Shown here one piece after another: positions 56,101 to 63,216 of a DNA stretch of 64,000 nt. Where the stretch lies: assembly GCF_900460315.1 (NCBI RefSeq), contig NZ_UHIO01000001.1, forward strand, positions 1,378,501 to 1,442,500. Direction: 5' to 3'. The DNA comes from Veillonella criceti. Lineage in GTDB: Bacteria > Bacillota > Negativicutes > Veillonellales > Veillonellaceae. The position numbers and the translations under genes were made by a program. Each line of letters opens with the position of its first letter. Position 1 is the first letter of the stretch. The notes beneath the pieces are model-generated. The model ran no database searches. It was given only the letters and a program-made list of their open reading frames with translations, and was not told the DNA's origin.

Positions 56101-56880
56101 ACGAGTCTGAGGAACATTGGACCCCCAAGTCATAATATAGCCTGCATTATACCAGTCACTACTTTCCGGCACATCCGTCTGATCACCCCACACTTGAGGA
56201 CTAGCTGGTGGCAAATCGGCATACCAATCATAGAAACTAAGGCAGGCACCACCCATAAGGTTCATGAAACGAGCGCCTGCTGCATAGCTAATCATAGACA
56301 TAGCTGGAATTGGTGAAAACCCAAAATTACGATCTGGGCCATAGGTCTGCACGGTATATAACATAGAGGCCGCTGTAATTTCTGAGGCTTCTTCCCATGT
56401 AGAACGGACAAAACCGCCCATACCACGAGCCGATTTATAACGTTTCGCTTTTTCTGGGTCTGTCACAATCGATTTCCAAGCTTCTAACGCATTAGGATAT
56501 TCTTTTTTAGCGGCACGCCACATATCCGCCAATTCACCACGTACATACGGGTATTTCACCCGCAAAGGGCTGTACATATACCATGAAAACGATGCCCCGC
56601 GCGGACAACCACGAGGCTCAAAATCTGGCATATCTGGACTTGTTTCAGGATAATCATGATTCTGATTTTCCCAAGTGACAATGCCATTTTTGACAAAAAC
56701 ATTCCAACTGCAAGAACCTGTACAGTTAACGCCATGTGTTGAACGCACTACTTTGTCGTAAGACCAACGATTGCGATACATGGATTCCCAGTCACGGCCT
56801 CCTTCATAAATGGCTTGATGACCTGATTCACTTTTATTTTTAGGTGCTAAATAGGAAAATTTCTTAAAGAACGTGTTCAT
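53158..56880 (-). CDS. narG: Respiratory nitrate reductase alpha subunit
   Basis: The 1240-residue catalytic subunit reduces nitrate with a molybdo-bis(MGD) cofactor. The FS0 cluster ligands are His49, Cys53, Cys57 and Cys92 (HGVNCTGSC and PRGCPRG). The Mo region reads GGACLSFYDWYADLPPASP, including the aspartate expected to ligate Mo. No Tat signal is evident by eye; the start has the length normal for NarG. AAGGAGG precedes the ATG. It is the first gene of narGHJI and its promoter has a Crp/Fnr-like site. ModABC in this window supplies its metal. Confidence 0.97.
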   Translation of the reverse strand: MNTFFKKFSYLAPKNKSESGHQAIYEGGRDWESMYRNRWSYDKVVRSTHGVNCTGSCSWNVFVKNGIVTWENQNHDYPETSPDMPDFEPRGCPRGASFSWYMYSPLRVKYPYVRGELADMWRAAKKEYPNALEAWKSIVTDPEKAKRYKSARGMGGFVRSTWEEASEITAASMLYTVQTYGPDRNFGFSPIPAMSMISYAAGARFMNLMGGACLSFYDWYADLPPASPQVWGDQTDVPESSDWYNAGYIMTWGSNVPQTRTPDAHFLTEVRYKGTKVISVSPDYAESTTAADTWLNVKAGSDGALAMAMGHVILKEYYVDNTTPMFVDYAKRYTDFPFLVQLEEQDGKLVAGHFLTAKTMGDKSAHSEFKYYVLDETTDSLVIPNGQMGHRWSDKSKWNLKLENSENGAPINPVLSFIDSKDEIKAVTLPFFGHLDDKQTLDRHVPVKRLHTREGVVYVTTVYDLLLANYGVDRGLGGAVNTDYTSDTPFTPTWQEKYTGIAPDMVIHTAREFADNAIATGGRSLIIMGGGINHWFHADVIYRAVLNLVLFCACEGKNGGGWAHYVGQEKLRPAEGWGAIMSAKDWQPVPRLQNGTSFFYFATDQWRTDEMDTDDLVSPLASPRYRHVGDYNVLAARLGWLPSYPTFNKSGAAIFEEAKQAGLTEFGDVKTFVAEQLKKKELSFAVEDPDAPENFPRNLIVWRANLITSSSKGHEYFMKHLLGTKNGLLENNEPVAKPTEIKWREQAGEGKLDLLVDLDFRMAGSALYSDIVLPTATWYEKTDLSSTDMHPFVHPFQPAVDPGWEAKTDWDIFLTLGKAVSKLAKEVNMPVYRDMVAMPLQHDSEAELAQPGGVVKDWSRGECEPIPGKTMPQLVEVTRDYTRIFEKQRALGPNLANGAVGAHGIAVNIGEQYEELKARNGVIRDASLGGVKAGNMTEVATGDVGIGCPSIEDAYQACQAVLTMSSATNGAVAHKSWAKAEELTGLTDLTKMTGGRSGEHITFEDIVAQPRLVISTPIFTGNGKDNRRYTPFTNNVELLMPFRTITGRQSYFLDHDMMAEWGEQMATYKPILAYAPMREALPNDGTREITLKYLTPHNKWSIHSMYFDTPQMLTLFRGGQSVWLNEDDANEIGVTDNDWIELYNSNGVVASRAVVTPRIPRGLVYMHHAQDRHINVPGTSLTGGRGGTHNTPTRIHMKPTHMIGGYGQLSYGFNYYGPTGNQRDMLVVVRKMKEVDWLED

Positions 56881-56904
56881 GCTGTGTCCCTCCTTATTAC
56901 TTTC

Positions 56905-56947
56905 AGCATACCAAAGGAGGCCTTTAGGTTATGTGATTTTAATCACA
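56905..56947 (-). promoter_or_regulatory. narG promoter with Crp/Fnr-like site
   Basis: TGTGAT-TTTA-ATCACA (56932-56947) is a perfect palindrome. A -10 box TATGCT (56905-56910, minus strand) lies 32 bp away centre to centre, which puts the site near -41.5, the class II activator position. No good -35 box exists, as expected for an activated promoter. Confidence 0.75.
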
Positions 56948-57015
56948 CAAGATAAATAAATTTAATCCATTTAGACACGTTCCGTTAAATTCTCTAATAA
57001 ACCACTTACATACGT

Positions 57016-57041
57016 AAAAAAGCCGGTGCCAAGACACCGAC
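57016..57041 (-). terminator. Terminator of crp/fnr-family gene
   Basis: On the minus strand GTCGGTG pairs with CACCGGC (one wobble) followed by T6. Confidence 0.8.
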
Positions 57042-57108
57042 TCTAAAATACCTTAAATATATTTTTTAGTTTCTTACTCACAATATGTATATACTCATAG
57101 CTCAGGCC

Positions 57109-57789
57109 CTATGTTAATGAATCTGCTGGTACCAATATTTTAAAATGATTCTTCTCAAATTCGATTAAGCCATCTGCTTGCATACGCGATAACTCCCGCG
57201 TAAGGGCACTGCGATCGACACACAAGTATTCGCTTAAAGCCACTCGACCTAGAGGCACATCAAATTCCATACGCCCCCAAGCTTTGGCCATATACGAAAA
57301 ATACGCCATCAATTTATCACGCAAATTACGCTTCGATACAATTTCCAGTTTTTGTAAAATACGTACATTTTTATCAGCTACCAAAGTCATAATATTTTGC
57401 ACTAACTGACGATAAGGTCCTACATCTTTAGACGCAAAGGCTAATAATTTATCAAAAGGAATATAAAGAGCCGTTACATCTGATGCTGCATAAAAGTTAA
57501 CTAATGATACTTGATTAGAGCTACAAGCAAAAGATTCGCCAAATAAGTCGCCACGATTCATAAAAACTAAAATGGAACGATTTCCCCATATGTCTTCGCT
57601 CATCATATGAACGGTACCTTTAATAATCACGCTAACACAGCGAATTTCTTCTTCGGCTAAGGTAATATAGCCCCCTTTTTTAAAATGTTTGCTATATGCC
57701 CCTATACTCTTTATTACATCATTAAATTCTGTTTCTTGTAATCCGTGAAAGGCTCGTAATTCTTTCACCATTTCAAACGTATACTTCAT
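57109..57789 (-). CDS. Crp/Fnr-family regulator, likely activator of nar genes
   Basis: The 226-residue protein has a cyclic-nucleotide-type beta-roll (about 25-120, FKKGGYITLAEEE, GDLFGESFACSSN), a dimer helix, and a C-terminal winged helix (LGRVALSEYLCVDRSALTRELSRM). It lacks the N-terminal cysteine cluster of FNR; its three scattered cysteines are unlikely to hold 4Fe-4S, so the signal (redox, NO, nitrate or heme) is unknown. The recognition helix SRSALTREL-like differs from E. coli FNR. It lies between narGHJI and narK, whose promoters share one palindrome. The ATG at 57789 follows GAGGTG. Confidence 0.87.
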   Translation of the reverse strand: MKYTFEMVKELRAFHGLQETEFNDVIKSIGAYSKHFKKGGYITLAEEEIRCVSVIIKGTVHMMSEDIWGNRSILVFMNRGDLFGESFACSSNQVSLVNFYAASDVTALYIPFDKLLAFASKDVGPYRQLVQNIMTLVADKNVRILQKLEIVSKRNLRDKLMAYFSYMAKAWGRMEFDVPLGRVALSEYLCVDRSALTRELSRMQADGLIEFEKNHFKILVPADSLT

Positions 57790-57937
57790 ACGTAGCACCT
57801 CAGCCTTATTCTATATCCCGACCAACGCCCTTTCCCTATAAGCATTAATATATTTATTATAGCACATTCGTTACTGCATATCGAAGCTTTTCTATAACAA
57901 CCTATTCTCTCGCCATTTTCTAACAATCTTTTAGTTT

Positions 57938-57980
57938 CGTGATAAATATCACATACAAGGCCTTTTATTTTTCTTATACT
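57938..57980 (+). promoter_or_regulatory. narK promoter with Crp/Fnr-like site
   Basis: CGTGAT-AAAT-ATCACA (57938-57953) is followed by a -10 box TATACT (57975-57980), again 32 bp centre to centre as at narG. The start site would be near 57987, giving a leader of about 245 nt. Confidence 0.72.
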
Positions 57981-58065
57981 CCAATTAGACAAGGACATTT
58001 CATCCTGTCGTACCCTATATAGATAGACGCTAACAACCCTACAATCCTATTTGCGCCTCATCTAT

Positions 58066-58143
58066 TGGCAACCTAGATTGTCGAATCCTAAACCTAATAA
58101 ACATAATGAATATTAACCCTATTTCCCCAGTCTAGGCTTGCCA
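58066..58143 (+). ncRNA. Structured element in the narK 5' leader
   Basis: TGGCAACCTAGATTG (58066-58080) can pair with 58128-58143 over 15 base pairs, with one bulged C (58137) and one G-U pair, closing a 47-nt internal region. A run CAGGGGC follows the helix. It lies wholly inside the predicted narK leader. I do not recognise it as a known riboswitch class. Confidence 0.5.
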
Positions 58144-58233
58144 CAGGGGCTTATTTATTTTAACTTACTATTTTTACCAATATATTTCTAATCGATTAAT
58201 ACTATGTTATTAACACCGAAAAGGAGCCTATGT

Positions 58234-59571
58234 ATGTCAACAACGTCCGACCGTACCGCTTCACTGAGTCGCCGCGAAATCCTAGCTCAGTGGCAGCCAG
58301 ACAATGAACAATTTTGGAATCAATATGGGAAAAAAATTGCAAAACAAAATCTAATTGTATCGACCATTGCCTTAACCATTTCTTTCTGTGTATGGACTTT
58401 ATGGTCAACAATTGCTGTTAAACTTAACGCCATAGGTTTTCATTTTACCGATGAACAGCTTTTTACCCTAGCAGCCATGCCCGGCTTAGTAGGCGCTACA
58501 GGACGCTTAATTTATACCTATATGCCAGGTATCCTAGGTGGCCGAAACTGGACATTTTTCGCTACAGCCCTCTTACTCATTCCATTATGGGGCTTAGCTC
58601 AGGCATTGCAAGATCCTACTACCTCTTATGAAACCTTTTTCATCTATGTAGCCTTATTAGGCATTGCAGGCGCTAACTTTTCTTCTTCTATGGCCAATAT
58701 CGGCCACTTCTTCCCTCGTTCGCAACGGGGTACCGCACTCGGCATCAATGCAGGGATAGGTAATTTAGGGGTATCTATTATCTTTCTCATGGCGCCAATC
58801 GTAATGGGTATGACAATCTTTGCGCCTTTAGTAGGATCCCCTCAAACGATGCAAGATGGGACTATTTTATTCTTACAAAACACTTGTTATGTAGGTATTA
58901 TTCAAATATTAATCACCTTAGGTCTTATTGCGAAATACATGGATAATTTACCATTGCCCAAACAAAGTCCGTCCTCTATGATGAGTATCTTTACTAATAA
59001 ACATACTTGGATTATGACTTGGATTTATACTTGTGGCTTTGGTGCTTTTATTGGTTTTTCCGTAGCTCTTAGTTTATTAGTACAAAAAGAATTCCCTGAA
59101 ATTGCCTTTGCTTACGGTGCTTTCTTAGGGCCTTTCATCGGCGCAGGGATTCGACCTGTTGGTGGCTGGCTCTCTGATAAAATCAATAGCGGTACGACCA
59201 TTACCTTATGGTCATTAGTCGGCATGCTCATCGGCGCTATTTTCATTATGTACGGAATAACAGCCCATAACTTTATTATTTTCTTCTGTGCCTTCTTGTT
59301 CTTATTCTTCATGACAGGCCTTGAAACAGGGGCTTCTTTCCGCATGATTCCCTATATCTTTACTAATGGGATGCAATCTTCCTTAGTAACCGGTTTTACC
59401 GCTGCTATCGGTGCCTATGGCGCCTTCTTTATACCAAAAGTATTTGGCTGGGCTTATAGCACCTATCAGTCCGTTATGCCAGCTTTCTACATCATTCTAG
59501 TCTTTATGGTAATTACTATTTTCTTAACCTATTGGTTCTATGCTCGCAAAGCAGCTGGCATGAAATGCTAA
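58234..59571 (+). CDS. narK: Nitrate/nitrite transporter (NarK family)
   Basis: The 445-residue MFS protein has 12 predicted helices. NarK/NNP marks are the conserved arginine stretch MPGLVGATGRLIYTYMPG, the nitrate signature region GIAGANFSSSMANIGHFFPRSQRGTALGINAGIGNLG in helix 5 (in parts) and ETGASFRMIPYIF later. It imports nitrate or exchanges it for nitrite, serving NarGHI. The ATG at 58234 follows AAAAGGAG by seven bases. It is divergent from the regulator gene. Confidence 0.93.
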   Translation: MSTTSDRTASLSRREILAQWQPDNEQFWNQYGKKIAKQNLIVSTIALTISFCVWTLWSTIAVKLNAIGFHFTDEQLFTLAAMPGLVGATGRLIYTYMPGILGGRNWTFFATALLLIPLWGLAQALQDPTTSYETFFIYVALLGIAGANFSSSMANIGHFFPRSQRGTALGINAGIGNLGVSIIFLMAPIVMGMTIFAPLVGSPQTMQDGTILFLQNTCYVGIIQILITLGLIAKYMDNLPLPKQSPSSMMSIFTNKHTWIMTWIYTCGFGAFIGFSVALSLLVQKEFPEIAFAYGAFLGPFIGAGIRPVGGWLSDKINSGTTITLWSLVGMLIGAIFIMYGITAHNFIIFFCAFLFLFFMTGLETGASFRMIPYIFTNGMQSSLVTGFTAAIGAYGAFFIPKVFGWAYSTYQSVMPAFYIILVFMVITIFLTYWFYARKAAGMKC

Positions 59572-59668
59572 TCCCTGTGTATCTTACATTTTTACACCAA
59601 ATCATCAACTCAAAATTAATACTTAATAGCTAACACTAATAGTTAACGGAAAATTATTATTAATTGTA

Positions 59669-59726
59669 TTGACATCGATAATCGTCTATGTTATGATATG
59701 CACATAGCAACGGATAATTATTATAA
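59669..59726 (+). promoter_or_regulatory. dps promoter with PerR-like box
   Basis: TTGACA (59669-59674) and TATGAT (59692-59697) are 17 bp apart. GGATAATTATTATAA (59712-59726) just after the start site matches the PerR box TTATAATNATTATAA at 13 of 15 positions. Confidence 0.75.
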
Positions 59727-59850
59727 ATTAAAAATAATTCCTTGTTATATTAATTAAATTTGAATACTTAACTCTCTATTAAGAGCTAACAAATAGTATG
59801 ATTGAAAGCGACTGATGCCTTATCAGTCACATATTTAGGAGGAAACAATT

Positions 59851-60285
59851 ATGAAAAATGTACAAGAAGTTAACAAATATTTAGCAAATTTAGCCATCTG
59901 GAATGTAAAACTACATAACCTTCATTTCAATGTAGTAGGTTCTCAATTCGTACCAACTCACGAATACCTTGAAAGTGTATACGATAATGCTTTCGAATAC
60001 TACGATGCCGTAGCCGAACTTCTAAAAATGAAAGGCGAAGAACCAGTAGTTCGTGTATCTGAATACTTAAAAATTGCCTCTATCGAGGAATTAGATGGTC
60101 GTAATTTCAGTGTCAAAGAAGTATACGAAATCCTTCAAGGAGATTTCAAACTTATGTCTGACTTAGCCTTAGCTATCCGTAGTGCTGCTGATGAAGAAGA
60201 TAACTTTGCTTTAGTTTCTCTTATGGAAGATCACTTAGCTTATTATGAAAAACAACTTTGGTTTTTACGTGCTAGCTTAGCATAA
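59851..60285 (+). CDS. dps: Dps-family ferritin-like protein
   Basis: The 144-residue protein forms a 12-subunit shell that stores iron and protects DNA from peroxide. The family pattern is KYLANLAIWNVKLHNLHFNVVG, followed by HEYLESVYDNAFEYYDAVAE, giving the intersubunit ferroxidase ligands His, Asp and Glu. AGGAGG precedes the ATG. A PerR-like box in the promoter fits a peroxide response. Confidence 0.93.
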   Translation: MKNVQEVNKYLANLAIWNVKLHNLHFNVVGSQFVPTHEYLESVYDNAFEYYDAVAELLKMKGEEPVVRVSEYLKIASIEELDGRNFSVKEVYEILQGDFKLMSDLALAIRSAADEEDNFALVSLMEDHLAYYEKQLWFLRASLA

Positions 60286-60330
60286 ATCAAAATCCTTTAT
60301 GCCTAACCATATAACGAAACCTTAACATAT

Positions 60331-60371
60331 AAAAGGTGTAACCGAATTCTCCCATCGGTTACACCTTTTTT
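60331..60371. terminator. Bidirectional terminator between dps and AKR genes
   Basis: AAAAGGTGTAACCGA (60331-60345) pairs with TCGGTTACACCTTTT (from 60355), followed by T. Confidence 0.9.
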
Positions 60372-60419
60372 GATTTGTATTATTTTGTATTACATCTCTA
60401 GTGAGATTTCAATCCAACC

Positions 60420-61397
60420 CTATTTATCATTAGGCACTGGAATTGGCCCCATCATTTTATGTGGTACATATAATTCATCTAAATACGTTACTTCTTCAGT
60501 AGTTAATTTTACAGTCAGTGCTTTTACAGCATCCTCTATATGCCTTGCTTTGGTAGCCCCTACAATCGGCGCCGTAATCCCTTTAGCCCATTGCCAAGCC
60601 AAGGCAATTTGTGACATTGTCACTTCATGCGCACTCGCTAATTCTGCCACTCGTTGCACAATTGGTAAATCCTGTGTTTTGGTACTATCATATTTTCGTT
60701 TTGCAATTGTATCAATCTCACTGCGCTTTGTCTGTTCCTGCCAATTTATACGAGCTAAACGACCCCCTGCTAATGGACTATAGGGCATTAGCATAACACC
60801 TTGTTGCTTACAAAGCGGAATCATTTCACGCTCTTCTTCCCGATACAATAAATTATAGTGATTCTCCATAGCCACAAATGGTGTCCAACCATGACGTTCC
60901 GCTACCTGTTGCATTGTATGGAATTGAAACGCAAACATAGAAGAGGCCCCTAAAGCCCTTACTTTTCCTGCTTTTACTAAATTATGTAATGCCTCCATAG
61001 TTTCCTCAATCGGCGTTTCATAATCAAAACGATGAATAATATATAAATCAAGATAGTCCGTGCCTAAACGTTTCAAAGAACCATCTATTTCACGAGCAAT
61101 GGCCTCTTTTGACAATTTGCCATCATTAAAATAGACCTTACTAGCAATAGCCACTTGATCACGAGCTACCAATTTTTTAAGTGCCCGCCCCAAATATTCT
61201 TCACTCGTCCCATCGCCGTATTGATTGGCTGTATCAAAAAAATTAAGACCTAGTTCAAGGGATAACTTAACCATATCATGAGTCTCTTCTGGATTTAAAC
61301 TCCACTTTTGACCAAGCACATCTTTGCCAAAACTCATGCAACCTACGGTAATTGGTGAAATTTTAATATCTGTAGTAGGAATTGTGGTGTAACGCAT
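60420..61397 (-). CDS. Aldo/keto reductase
   Basis: The 325-residue NADPH-dependent TIM-barrel reductase has the catalytic tetrad visible in NFFDTANQYGDG (Asp, Tyr), AIASKVYF (Lys) and YIIHRFDYE (His), and a C-terminal cofactor site GITAPIVGATKARHIEDA. The group is YajO/AKR-like; the substrate is unknown. The ATG at 61397 follows AAAGGAG. Single gene. Confidence 0.92.
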   Translation of the reverse strand: MRYTTIPTTDIKISPITVGCMSFGKDVLGQKWSLNPEETHDMVKLSLELGLNFFDTANQYGDGTSEEYLGRALKKLVARDQVAIASKVYFNDGKLSKEAIAREIDGSLKRLGTDYLDLYIIHRFDYETPIEETMEALHNLVKAGKVRALGASSMFAFQFHTMQQVAERHGWTPFVAMENHYNLLYREEEREMIPLCKQQGVMLMPYSPLAGGRLARINWQEQTKRSEIDTIAKRKYDSTKTQDLPIVQRVAELASAHEVTMSQIALAWQWAKGITAPIVGATKARHIEDAVKALTVKLTTEEVTYLDELYVPHKMMGPIPVPNDK

Positions 61398-61594
61398 ACA
61401 GACTCCTTTCATTATGAACGTTAGTTAAATTTATATTAGCTTAACCTGTCTAAAACCTATGATTTTATTACTTTTATTATACTAAAAGGATTTATCTATT
61501 AGCTAGAAATAGTTTTTACTATTAGCCTAAAAACCAAAAAATACTAAATAAAAAAATCTTACCCTTAAAAATAATATTGTGGCCTTTCCCTTAA

Positions 61595-62380
61595 TTATTT
61601 ATTAAGATGAATACTATCTACCGAAGCACCGTATAAATCAAAAATAGATAAAATATCATCCCATATAGCATTCCAAAAACCTATTTCATAATAATTAGTA
61701 AACAATTTTATCACTTGAATATCAATAAATAACAAAAATATTCCTACCAAAATAAAACCTGTATAACGATGTATAGTAAATATGTGCGCATCAAAGAAAA
61801 GTTTAATTGAACCTACAAAAGCCATAATAAATCCAATAATAGCAAATGCCCATGTCGCTAAAGCCTTTATAATCATTTGAATCATAAAGTTGAGTATATC
61901 GCCTACACTATCAACTTCTAATGTAGTTTTATCCAAATATAACATATAAGAAATGCCATAAGGTATCACTAAAATCCCAACAGAAGCAATAATGACTCCC
62001 ATTAACTTTAATAATAATATCTGCCACGAAGTTGCTTTAGTTACCATAGCCGACCACAAAAGCCATAAAAACTGAAAGATTAAAAATGCAAAACTATATA
62101 ATAATAAAGTAAATGTAATACCTCTAGCAAGAAATGATATTAAAAATTTCCCTACCCAAAATAAAAATTTAGTTTCAAAAAATCCCCAATGCATACTTAA
62201 CCATGTTTCAAGTATGTTAAATCCATAAAAATATAGCCACAAGAAAAGCAAGCAACCTGCATTTCCCATCAAAAGCAGTAATACAATCTCTTTCAGATCT
62301 TGAATCCCTTTCGAATTCCATCTAAACACTATGAAGTAACTCCCTCCTATAATACGCACATTTCGAATATTTAATTTCAT
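61595..62380 (-). CDS. Unrecognised polytopic membrane protein
   Basis: I do not recognise this protein of up to 261 residues. About six hydrophobic helices are seen, rich in Phe, Leu and Ile, separated by short polar loops; there is no enzyme motif. The ATG at 62380 has no ribosome site; a GTG 17 codons downstream is preceded at 12 bases by TAGGAGGG and is an alternative start. It is divergent from a secreted protein gene. High AT content marks this region as accessory. Confidence 0.6.
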   Translation of the reverse strand: MKLNIRNVRIIGGSYFIVFRWNSKGIQDLKEIVLLLLMGNAGCLLFLWLYFYGFNILETWLSMHWGFFETKFLFWVGKFLISFLARGITFTLLLYSFAFLIFQFLWLLWSAMVTKATSWQILLLKLMGVIIASVGILVIPYGISYMLYLDKTTLEVDSVGDILNFMIQMIIKALATWAFAIIGFIMAFVGSIKLFFDAHIFTIHRYTGFILVGIFLLFIDIQVIKLFTNYYEIGFWNAIWDDILSIFDLYGASVDSIHLNK

Positions 62381-62473
62381 AAAAATTTCACGTTTCTGCT
62401 TTTAAAATGATATACTAAAATTATAATATTTTCAATTTTAAAAGTTTTTATAGTAATGAATGGAGGCTGTATG

Positions 62474-63103
62474 ATGAAATATTTCAACAAATTTAAATGG
62501 ATTCCTTTATTATCATTTGTTTGTTTTCTAAGTTTTACCTCATTAAGTTTCGCTCAAATTACTTACCAAGGCAACTATTCACTCCGTTATCCTGTTTATA
62601 AATTTATGGAACCAGAACCTAATACAATCAAAACAAATGATGGTAAAATTACTGCAGAACTCACAGAACACGTATTTTCTTTATATATCAACAAAAAGAT
62701 TGCTCAAATCATTCCACTTGAAAATTTTAATAGCGGGCAAGCTCTTATTTCTGCTTTTCATGATGATAAAGCTAATCGAAATTTCTATTCAGTCACAATA
62801 ATTAATTTTGGTGCTAAAATGCCAAACCCAACTTATTTATTCACTTCATATCCTAAATCCCCATCCTCTGAGCTTCTAACACTAATAGACACCAAAGACT
62901 ATTACAACCCATTTAGCCAAGATAGCGCTCCAAGCTCTAGCTATTTTGCAATTACACCTGATAATCCCAACGTTTTGATTCTTGAACATGTAAAAAATAA
63001 TTATAAAATGCAATATAGATATGCCCTAACCTGGCATGAAAAAGATTTTAAATTTACATATGAAGATCTAGGCTATATGCATGAAGATAGAAATGATTAT
63101 TAA
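62474..63103 (+). CDS. Unrecognised secreted protein
   Basis: The protein of 209 residues begins with a signal peptide (KYFNKFKWIP, then a hydrophobic core and SLSFAQ, cleavage near residue 27). The rest is soluble with repeated beta-rich segments (ITYQGNYSLRYPVYKF, KITAELTEHVFSLYIN) and no motif I recognise. GGAGG seven bases before the second of two adjacent ATGs favours 62474. It is probably periplasmic or surface-located. Confidence 0.65.
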   Translation: MKYFNKFKWIPLLSFVCFLSFTSLSFAQITYQGNYSLRYPVYKFMEPEPNTIKTNDGKITAELTEHVFSLYINKKIAQIIPLENFNSGQALISAFHDDKANRNFYSVTIINFGAKMPNPTYLFTSYPKSPSSELLTLIDTKDYYNPFSQDSAPSSSYFAITPDNPNVLILEHVKNNYKMQYRYALTWHEKDFKFTYEDLGYMHEDRNDY

Positions 63104-63139
63104 ACATATATAGCCTATCTTCACAATTCAATAAATATT

Positions 63140-63178
63140 AAAAGGCACTATTATAGAGATTTTATAATAGTGCCTTTT
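63140..63178. terminator. Bidirectional terminator between convergent genes
   Basis: AAAAGGCACTATTATA (63140-63155) pairs with TATAATAGTGCCTTTT (63163-63178). Confidence 0.88.
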
Positions 63179-63216
63179 AAGTATATATACCAAATAGTCA
63201 AAAACAATTAAACCGC

